This document shows, piece after piece, positions 24,105 through 29,827 of a stretch of 29,827 nucleotides of DNA; position 1 is the first letter of the stretch; the number at the start of each line of letters is the position of its first letter. This stretch comes from Bacteroidales bacterium (GTDB taxonomy: Bacteria > Bacteroidota > Bacteroidia > Bacteroidales > F082): the NCBI GenBank assembly GCA_029983675.1, contig JASBYY010000038.1:1-29827 (forward strand), given 5' to 3'. Made by a program: the position numbers and the translations under genes. Under the pieces are notes generated by a model. It saw nothing but the letters and a program-made list of their open reading frames with translations, was not told the DNA's origin and made no database searches.

Positions 24105-24518
24105 ATGACAGCAACCATCAAAGGAACTTATAAAGGGGAACTTCGCAACGAGTTGACCCACCTTCAGTCGAAAAACACCCTATTGACCGATGCGCCTACC
24201 GACAACCACGGGAAGGGAGAATCCTTTTCGCCCACCGACCTTGTTTGCGGTGCTTTGGCCGCCTGCATGATGACCATTATGGGAGTCACCGCACAAGCGC
24301 ACAATTTCAACATCGACGGCACCGGCTACGAAGTGAAGAAAACCATGGCCGCCGACCCCAGACGTATCGGACAAATCGACATCGTTTTCAATTTTCCGCC
24401 TCGCGACTATACCCAAAAGCAGCAGACCATGCTTTGGAAAGCTGCCGAAACCTGTCCTGTCGCTAAATCGCTACATCCCGACATCATCGTGAACATCAGC
24501 ATGAACTTTCAATTTTGA
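24105..24518 (+). CDS. OsmC-family thiol peroxidase-like protein
   Basis: This 137-residue cytosolic protein has the OsmC/Ohr fold. The two redox cysteines are Cys54 in GALAACMMTI and Cys117 in AETCPVAKS, as in enzymes that reduce organic hydroperoxides. An additional Cys48 lies close to the first. The family includes several subgroups, and I cannot say which peroxide or reductant is used. It lies 20 bases after deoC and 4 bases before the thioesterase gene, which points to one transcript. Confidence 0.9.
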   Translation: MTATIKGTYKGELRNELTHLQSKNTLLTDAPTDNHGKGESFSPTDLVCGALAACMMTIMGVTAQAHNFNIDGTGYEVKKTMAADPRRIGQIDIVFNFPPRDYTQKQQTMLWKAAETCPVAKSLHPDIIVNISMNFQF

Positions 24519-24522
24519 CATT

Positions 24523-24921
24523 ATGGAAACTGAAATTGGCATCGGGCTATCCCACGAAGAGAAGATGGAGGTGACCCGTCAAGATACCGCAGCCGTGTAT
24601 GGTTCAGGGGCTTTGGAAGTGTTTGCCACACCCGCCATGATCGCCCTCATGGAAAAAACCAGCCTGATGTGTGTCAGCGGAAAACTCGGCGAAGGCAACA
24701 CTACCGTCGGCACCAAGGTGGATATCAGTCACCTGAAAGCCAGTCCGGTTGGTGCCACCATCCTTTGCGAAGCGAAACTCATCGAAGTGGATCGGCGACG
24801 CTTGGTATTTGAGGTGAGATGCTTCGACGGAGACATCCTCGTTGGAGAAGGTCGTCATGAACGCTTCATTGTGGACGGCGAGAAATTCATGGACAAACAA
24901 AAGAAATTTTCCAATTTATAA
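24523..24921 (+). CDS. Hotdog-fold thioesterase, FlK-like
   Basis: This 132-residue protein resembles FlK-type acyl-CoA thioesterases. FlK uses Thr42, Glu50 and His76. Here Thr36, Glu44 and His70 occur with identical spacing, in FATPAMIALME and VDISHLKASPVG. The hotdog strand pattern follows (EAKLIEVDRRRLVFEVRCFD). Close FlK homologues without the fluoroacetyl-CoA gate act on other acyl-CoAs, so I do not claim fluoroacetate resistance. The start lies 4 bases after the OsmC stop. It is probably the last gene of the hpt run, since the next gene has a separate promoter-like box. Confidence 0.85.
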   Translation: METEIGIGLSHEEKMEVTRQDTAAVYGSGALEVFATPAMIALMEKTSLMCVSGKLGEGNTTVGTKVDISHLKASPVGATILCEAKLIEVDRRRLVFEVRCFDGDILVGEGRHERFIVDGEKFMDKQKKFSNL

Positions 24922-25004
24922 CTTTATAAATATAAGAATGAGACCATTGATTTAAATAATATCCCTATATTCCAATTCCAAAATAAATGCAATAGAATTT
25001 TGTT

Positions 25005-25012
25005 TACCTTTG
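25005..25012 (+). promoter_or_regulatory. Candidate -7 box (TACCTTTG) for the GH16 gene
   Basis: TACCTTTG matches TAnnTTTG and lies 59 bases before the ATG at 25072, in a 150-base AT-rich gap. It supports separate transcription of the GH16-S74 pair. Confidence 0.5.
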
Positions 25013-25071
25013 TAACTTTATTCTGCATGTAACAATAACACAGAAAAACTATATGAGAATGAAAACTTTTT

Positions 25072-26163
25072 ATGAATAGAATTATTTTATTACTATCAAT
25101 TACTCTTTCGTCCATGTGTTTCAGTTTTATTTATGGACAGATTTCACCAAATTCAGACAATAATTGGGAATTAATTACCAGTAAAAGCGATGAGTTTAAC
25201 GACCAGTATTTAGACAACAGCAAGTGGGTTGTTTTCAACAAAGATGACTACCCATGGGGTGAAGGGTACTGCTTTTGTGACGAACAAGTGTTTTTGGATT
25301 CTGGTATTCTACATTTAAGAGTTGACAAAAAAGTTGGTTACGACACAGAATGCCGCTTCCCATACTCTCCTTTTTATTCTGGTGGAATACGTTCTATCAA
25401 CCATGATTATTCATATGGCTATTATGAAATACGAGCAAAGCTACCTGGATCTTTTATTAATGGCGAGCCTAACGGTTGGGGGTTCTGGCCCGCTTTTTGG
25501 ACATACTATGTTGAAGAAAATGACACTTGTAGAATTATCCATGATGAAATAGACATTTTAGAGCCATCGGGAGAACAGTTTAAATATGCCAAAACCAATG
25601 TTGCTGGGTGGCATGATGAGGATCCTGATTGCAAGGTGGATCACATTAAGATTTGTGATGTTGTGTTCACTTATCATCAACCGTTATTTGAAGAATTTCA
25701 CAATTATGCAGTTGAGTGGCTTCCTGATAGAATTATTTTCTATTTCGACTACAAGCCTTTCCACATAGAATACAATCATCCTTCTATGATAATGCAACCT
25801 CAATTCGTCGTAATTGACCAGCAAATGCAAAGAAATATTCCAGTAAATATTAACATGCCGTTCCCTCAGTTTATGCTAATAGACTATTTTAGATATTATA
25901 AACTAATAGATGGTTTTTGTGAACAAGATTTAGTTATCCAAAATAACTTACAACTTAATAATTATTCATGGGGAGTCTATCAAAATATCACTATTGGAAA
26001 TGGATCAAATTCAGTTTTTTTGCAAAACGGTGACCATAAAACCTTTCGTGCTGTTAATGAGATTATTTTACAAGGAGATTTTACCGCGCCAATCGGAAGC
26101 GAATTGAATTTAATCCCAACCCCTTGCAGTATTACTAATCAACAAAATAATATAGTGAAATGA
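25072..26163 (+). CDS. GH16 family glycoside hydrolase, exported
   Basis: This 363-residue exported beta-glycanase-like protein has a signal peptide ending near YGQ (23). The GH16 fold shows SGGIRS, YGYYEIRAKLPG and WPAFWTY, then the catalytic motif HDEIDILEPSG, with Glu159 (nucleophile), Asp161 and Glu164 (acid/base). This is the E-x-D-x-x-E form found in laminarinases and related enzymes. The final 70-80 residues look like the short repeated-strand tail common in Bacteroidota surface proteins (TFRAVNEIILQGDF). There is no typical T9SS tail. Codon and base use are markedly AT-rich compared with neighbouring genes. The stop overlaps the next start (ATGA). Substrate is not assignable: beta-1,3-glucan, agar or carrageenan types all remain possible. 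Confidence 0.88.
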   Translation: MNRIILLLSITLSSMCFSFIYGQISPNSDNNWELITSKSDEFNDQYLDNSKWVVFNKDDYPWGEGYCFCDEQVFLDSGILHLRVDKKVGYDTECRFPYSPFYSGGIRSINHDYSYGYYEIRAKLPGSFINGEPNGWGFWPAFWTYYVEENDTCRIIHDEIDILEPSGEQFKYAKTNVAGWHDEDPDCKVDHIKICDVVFTYHQPLFEEFHNYAVEWLPDRIIFYFDYKPFHIEYNHPSMIMQPQFVVIDQQMQRNIPVNINMPFPQFMLIDYFRYYKLIDGFCEQDLVIQNNLQLNNYSWGVYQNITIGNGSNSVFLQNGDHKTFRAVNEIILQGDFTAPIGSELNLIPTPCSITNQQNNIVK

Positions 26164-27212
26164 ATACGTATAATAATTATTTAATTTCAATAGCATGTAT
26201 TTTAGTTTTTGCTTTTGAAACACATGCCCAACTCCGCGTAAAAACAAATGGATGCGTGAATATTGGTTCTTATTCGGCCTACCCAAGTGGAGGAAAATTA
26301 GAAATAACAGGAAAAAACGAAACTCTTGAAACAAAACTATTCTCCATTACACCTAACATTGCTCGTTTATGGACAGGTAATTCTTATTATGCTTATGGCT
26401 TTGGAATAGATGGTAGTGGCAATGGTCATATATTTAAAAATCTCAATACTCCAACTGAGATAATGACTTTTGATTCTTATGGCAATTTTGGGATAGGGAG
26501 AAAACCTTATTACAAGCTAGACATTAATGGGATTTTAAGAGTAAATTCCATTCTTTATCCTATCGATGAACACGCAAGAACTTATTGCACACCTTTGTCG
26601 GATCAAATAAAGAATTTATATAAACTAAACGGTGTGGCGTTTCAAGTATGTAATACGAAAGTTGGTGAATACTTGACTGATAACCAAACATTGAATGAAA
26701 ATATTGCTATTAGTGGTTTAGAAAAAGACAATACAACACATTACGGTTTATCCGTACAACAAGTTAAAGAGTTCTTTCCCGAACTTGTTTATGAAGATAA
26801 TGAAGGTCTGGTAGGTATTGATTATATTTCATTTATTCCATTATTAATCGAAGAAATAAAAAAACAAAAAGAATCTATTGAAATTCTAAGATCCCAAATT
26901 GAAATATTAAGTAGTCGTTCCGATCTATCTGCTAATACTAATAATTCATCATCGAGCTATTTGTGCCAAAACCACCCTAATCCTTTCAGTAAATCGACTA
27001 TTATTGCCATGCAAATATCAAGCTCTGTGTCGTTAGCACAGCTATGTTTATTCGACATACACGGTAATCTAATTAACAGTTTTCTTATTAACAATCGTAA
27101 TTACGTAGAAATCAACATTATAGAACCCCTATTGCCACCAGGAATGTACATCTATTCTTTAATAGTTGATGGACTTGTTATTGACACTAAAACAATGGTA
27201 CGCACAGAATGA
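26160..27212 (+). CDS. S74-type chaperone-domain protein with T9SS sorting tail
   Basis: This 350-residue exported protein has a signal peptide ending at HAQ (24). The middle contains tail-fibre-like sequence (GNFGIGRKPYYKLDINGILRV), followed by a segment like the S74 intramolecular chaperone (YGLSVQQVKEFFPELV, VGIDYISFIPLLIEEI). A predicted coiled coil spans about 235-260. The C-terminus (NHPNPFSKSTII through GMYIYSLIVDG) is a T9SS type A tail. The usual S-D-x-R-x-K cleavage motif before the chaperone is not visible. The gene overlaps the GH16 stop by ATGA, so translation is probably coupled. A trimeric surface fibre is an inference. Confidence 0.78.
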   Translation: MNTYNNYLISIACILVFAFETHAQLRVKTNGCVNIGSYSAYPSGGKLEITGKNETLETKLFSITPNIARLWTGNSYYAYGFGIDGSGNGHIFKNLNTPTEIMTFDSYGNFGIGRKPYYKLDINGILRVNSILYPIDEHARTYCTPLSDQIKNLYKLNGVAFQVCNTKVGEYLTDNQTLNENIAISGLEKDNTTHYGLSVQQVKEFFPELVYEDNEGLVGIDYISFIPLLIEEIKKQKESIEILRSQIEILSSRSDLSANTNNSSSSYLCQNHPNPFSKSTIIAMQISSSVSLAQLCLFDIHGNLINSFLINNRNYVEINIIEPLLPPGMYIYSLIVDGLVIDTKTMVRTE

Positions 27213-27242
27213 ATTATTGTTCAATACTAAGTATTTAGTATC

Positions 27243-28730
27243 ATGTATTCTAAGAAAACACCTTACTATTTATTGCTATCAATCATTGTTCTGCTCTCCT
27301 TTTTCCTTTATTCTTCAAGATATTACCCATTGTTGAACTCCGATGATGCGTTAAATGTCCTGATGGCACATTATTACAAACTGCCGGACGACTTCTACTG
27401 CTGGGGACAAGACCGGGGAGGAACGCTCATACCATTGATCAGCCAATTGTTTATCAAGCTGTTCCATTGTTCCGCATTAGTTGCCGTCTCTTTGTCAAAC
27501 TATCTCCTGCTAATCCTTGGCTATTGGGGTCTATCAAGTCTGATAAAGTCGAAATATTACAAAATCATTCTGGCTGTCATTTGGTTTCTTCCCGTTCAAA
27601 GATACATTGACCTTTTGCGTTTTCCTATCGGCGTTCAATACAGTTTGTTGGGATTCTCCCTATTTCTAATCACTTTGCTCGAAAAAAAAGCAGCATCAAA
27701 ATGGGTTGTCAAACATCTCCTGCTGCTCTCCATTACGATAGTGTTGTCCACGACTGTCTGGGTGTCCGACTTATCCATGGTCTCCATTGCCGTTTTGCTC
27801 GGTACTTTAGCTCTATTTCATATTTTGAAACACAAAAACCTGAGATTTGACAAAGCCATTCTGCCTTATTTTTTCATCGGGACAACCGCTTGTTACTTGT
27901 TTGTAAGGTATGCGAAATCTTTTGCCACTACCAAGACAGCGCATTACCTGTCCATCAACGGCTTCCATGAACTAAAAAACGCCATGCTGCTGTTATGGGA
28001 AGCCTTATGGAAAGACCTTACTTTCGGAACGGACGAATCACTGGTGAGCCTATACTTCTATTTGACACTACTTTTCGTTTTTGCTTTCGCGTTTTTTATC
28101 GTCAAAAAACGACTGCCTGTCCATTTGTTTTCCAATAAATGGTCCGCTTTTTTCCTGACGGATGCTGTGGTCGTTTTTGCGGCAATGCTTGCTTCCTCGT
28201 GGGTGCTGGCCAATGGAATGGGAAGATGGTATTTTGTCGCCACCTATATTTCCTTTTCCATGTTCGTCCTGTTGACCTTGGACCAAGCCGAGAAACGATG
28301 TCCAAAAACGCTTCGCTACAGCGTGTTGGTGCTGGCCGTGCTTGGCGCAATAAGCCCCATATACACGATGAAATATGTGGAACCCAAAACACTACGCCCC
28401 ATGGCTGATATTGTCGGAGAATTTACACAACTTGGAGAAGTCGGAATCATCGCTGATTTCTGGAATTCCTATATTACCTCATGCCCCGACCCCGAACACA
28501 TTAAAGCGACCCCTTGTGACAAATGCGGGGTAAGAAACCCCAAAATCGTCGATATGGTTTTTGAAAAAGACAACATCTACGTCATTCGAGACATGTGGAT
28601 GGATCATTTTCCCGACACCTTGCAACAATTCGGGCATGTTTTGTTGAAAGAAGGCGAACCTTTCAACATGGGCAACTGTAATGTTTGCAAATATGGCAAG
28701 GCCAAGATTACTAAAACAAGTTCAAACTAA
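27243..28730 (+). CDS. Polytopic membrane protein, GT-C glycosyltransferase-like
   Basis: This 495-residue inner-membrane protein has about nine or ten hydrophobic segments between residues 7 and 375. The first loop after TM1 carries NSDDA (Asp34-Asp35), which resembles the acidic pair of lipid-linked GT-C glycosyltransferases. The last 120 residues form a soluble domain with Cys414, CDKC (425-428) and CNVC (479-482). I do not recognise a named family. It begins 30 bases after the S74 protein gene with no promoter box, so it may be cotranscribed, though the later part is less AT-rich. A role in transferring a lipid-linked sugar is a weak inference. Confidence 0.65.
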   Translation: MYSKKTPYYLLLSIIVLLSFFLYSSRYYPLLNSDDALNVLMAHYYKLPDDFYCWGQDRGGTLIPLISQLFIKLFHCSALVAVSLSNYLLLILGYWGLSSLIKSKYYKIILAVIWFLPVQRYIDLLRFPIGVQYSLLGFSLFLITLLEKKAASKWVVKHLLLLSITIVLSTTVWVSDLSMVSIAVLLGTLALFHILKHKNLRFDKAILPYFFIGTTACYLFVRYAKSFATTKTAHYLSINGFHELKNAMLLLWEALWKDLTFGTDESLVSLYFYLTLLFVFAFAFFIVKKRLPVHLFSNKWSAFFLTDAVVVFAAMLASSWVLANGMGRWYFVATYISFSMFVLLTLDQAEKRCPKTLRYSVLVLAVLGAISPIYTMKYVEPKTLRPMADIVGEFTQLGEVGIIADFWNSYITSCPDPEHIKATPCDKCGVRNPKIVDMVFEKDNIYVIRDMWMDHFPDTLQQFGHVLLKEGEPFNMGNCNVCKYGKAKITKTSSN

Positions 28731-28810
28731 GAAGCTGTTTTTTGAAAGTGCAGAATGACAGTGTCAGGTACGGATTGATTATGCAGCTGGGGCTTGCTTG
28801 ACAAGCTCTT

Positions 28811-29335
28811 TTACAAACTGATTACCTCGTCCATCCTGATATCCAAAGGCTCGGTCGGCACCTCTGCAACCAATTGAAAATCAAAGCAGATGCCGATACG
28901 CTTTACCCCGAGATGTTGCGATAAAAAACGGTCGTAATAGCCCTTTCCACGACCGATGCGATTCCCATTACGGTCGAAAGCTACCCCTGGGACAATGATC
29001 AGGTCGAAAGTGCCTTGGTAGGGTTCGTTTTGCGGTTCAAGGATATTGAAATCCCCAACAGCAAAGTCCGTATCCTTGGCATATTCCACGGGGATGATGT
29101 CATCACCCAACACGGTAGGGAGCATGATGCGCTTTTTCAGATGCCAACGCTCCAAAAAGCCTTGGGTTTGCACCTCGTCGGGGAGGGCATTGTACATCAT
29201 GATGGTACCGGCGTGAATAAAATCCGAATGTCGTTCCAATCTGCTGAGAATCAAATCGGACTGTTCCTGTAGTTGTTCTTTGGTATGCTGTTTCTTCAGC
29301 ATTTTGATATGGGTGCGAAGTTCTTTCTTATCCAT
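28811..29335 (-). CDS. 5-formyltetrahydrofolate cyclo-ligase
   Basis: This 174-residue cytosolic folate enzyme converts 5-formyl-THF to 5,10-methenyl-THF using ATP. The ATG at 29335 gives the expected KKELRTHIK start; a longer reading from 29449 adds 38 unrelated residues and runs across a promoter box. The signature VPGVAFDRNGNRIGRGKGYYDRFL region (broken here into GVAFDRNGNRIG and RGKGYYDRFL) binds ATP and folate. The length matches the family. It converges on the membrane-protein gene. Confidence 0.93.
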   Translation of the reverse strand: MDKKELRTHIKMLKKQHTKEQLQEQSDLILSRLERHSDFIHAGTIMMYNALPDEVQTQGFLERWHLKKRIMLPTVLGDDIIPVEYAKDTDFAVGDFNILEPQNEPYQGTFDLIIVPGVAFDRNGNRIGRGKGYYDRFLSQHLGVKRIGICFDFQLVAEVPTEPLDIRMDEVISL

Positions 29336-29362
29336 GACGACTATCGTATTTTCAAAGGACTG

Positions 29363-29370
29363 CAAAGGTA
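29363..29370 (-). promoter_or_regulatory. Candidate -7 box (TACCTTTG) for the cyclo-ligase gene
   Basis: On the minus strand TACCTTTGC matches TAnnTTTG, 27 bases upstream of the ATG at 29335. It lies between the hydrolase stop (29385) and the start, and rules against the longer upstream reading. Confidence 0.5.
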
Positions 29371-29384
29371 AGGGGATTTTTCCC

Positions 29385-29827
29385 TCAATACAAATAGATT
29401 TCCTTGCACTTGGTAAAGCCGATGCCACGCGGCAGCAGGCCTGAAACACTGATGCTGTGTTGCGGCGCGTTCCTAATCCACACCACCTTGGCGCCGCCCT
29501 CTTCGGTTTCGGTTATCAGCCCGCCATCAGCTTTCCAGCAGAGGCTGTCGATAGGCGAAGAACAGCTGACGGAATAACTCCCTTCGTCACCAAACAAGAT
29601 CGGCTCTTGGGGGAGCAGGATATGGCGGAAAAACGTGCTCATCGTGTCGCGGATGAAGCCGAAGTTCTCGTTCAGGCTCCCGTCGGCTTTCACATGTGGC
29701 GAATGCTTGTAACCGCTGAATGTGAACAGCCGCGCATCGATGCCCAACTCCAAAGCGCGTTTGACGATGCACGAGGAGCCGTACATCTTGTTGAAAAACG
29801 CCTTGTTGATGTTTCCTCCTGACTTAA
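29385..29827 (-). CDS. Alpha/beta hydrolase-like protein, C-terminal part (cut by window edge)
   Basis: Only the last 147 residues are inside the window; the frame stays open to base 29827, and the Met at 29786 is internal. The first visible part (GGNINKAFFNKMYGSSC, then FTFSGYKHSPH) looks like the end of an alpha/beta hydrolase, with the His of SGYKHSPH as a possible catalytic His. The rest (about 75 residues, with SSPIDSLCWKADGGLI and VSGLLPRGIGF) resembles a PKD- or Ig-like beta domain. The catalytic Ser would lie outside the window. Export is likely from the domain type but unproven here. Confidence 0.6.
   Translation of the reverse strand, partial: KSGGNINKAFFNKMYGSSCIVKRALELGIDARLFTFSGYKHSPHVKADGSLNENFGFIRDTMSTFFRHILLPQEPILFGDEGSYSVSCSSPIDSLCWKADGGLITETEEGGAKVVWIRNAPQHSISVSGLLPRGIGFTKCKEIYLY

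Noticed and set aside
26160..27212. Prophage remnant because of the S74/tail-fibre-like domain
   Set aside because: No other phage gene is nearby, and the protein has a signal peptide and a T9SS tail, which fit a cellular surface protein.
28792..28806. GCTTG/CAAGC hairpin before the cyclo-ligase stop as a terminator
   Set aside because: The five-base stem is too weak and lacks a clear T run.
29336..29449. N-terminal extension of the cyclo-ligase to 29449
   Set aside because: It would overlap the end of the hydrolase gene and cross a TACCTTTG promoter-like box, and it adds residues foreign to the family.

Overview
The window looks like chromosomal DNA of a Bacteroidales-type member of the Bacteroidota. 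At least four exported proteins end in a C-terminal sorting domain of the type IX secretion system (T9SS). Many 5' flanks carry the TAnnTTTG -7 box of Bacteroidota promoters. The enzyme set fits too: a PPi-type phosphofructokinase, a GH92 mannosidase, a C10 peptidase and Kdo transferase. I see no rRNA, tRNA, CRISPR array, insertion sequence or integrase, and no T9SS machinery genes.

Layout. 150-3674 (+): a lipoprotein and a multidomain C10 cysteine peptidase, closed by a strong hairpin. 3865-5125 (+): a small HIRAN protein and a WYL-type regulator. 5168-9434 (-): PPi-type phosphofructokinase and a GH92 alpha-mannosidase with C-terminal accessory domains. 9732-13763 (+): two tandem paralogous beta-propeller proteins with T9SS tails, each with its own promoter and terminator. 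13841-18588 (-): a PdxA-family protein with altered active-site residues, an M17 leucyl aminopeptidase, Kdo transferase and an outer-membrane barrel protein. 18757-19998 (+): an M16 metallopeptidase. 20011-20868 (-): a SAM-dependent methyltransferase-like protein, then a 464-base stretch without a recognisable gene. 21333-21839 (-): purE, divergent from a co-directional run of hpt, adk, deoC, an OsmC-family protein and a FlK-like thioesterase (22029-24921). 25072-27212 (+): an AT-rich two-gene unit, a GH16 hydrolase overlapping an S74/T9SS protein by ATGA. 27243-28730 (+): a polytopic GT-C-like membrane protein. 28811-29827 (-): 5-formyltetrahydrofolate cyclo-ligase and the 3' end of an alpha/beta hydrolase cut by the window edge.

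Themes. Much of the window supports a cell that digests protein and glycans at its surface (C10, GH92, GH16, beta-propellers), mixed with housekeeping nucleotide, folate and envelope genes. The observations I would follow first are: (1) the PdxA-family protein in which the three metal-ligand histidines and the substrate-binding His-Thr pair are all replaced; (2) the AT-rich GH16-S74/T9SS pair, where a fibre-chaperone-like domain sits inside a T9SS cargo and lacks its usual cleavage motif; (3) the HIRAN-WYL pair with a recurring TTGTCAAAA/TTTTGACAA element near several promoters; and (4) the tandem T9SS propeller paralogues. None amounts to a proven new system from sequence alone.
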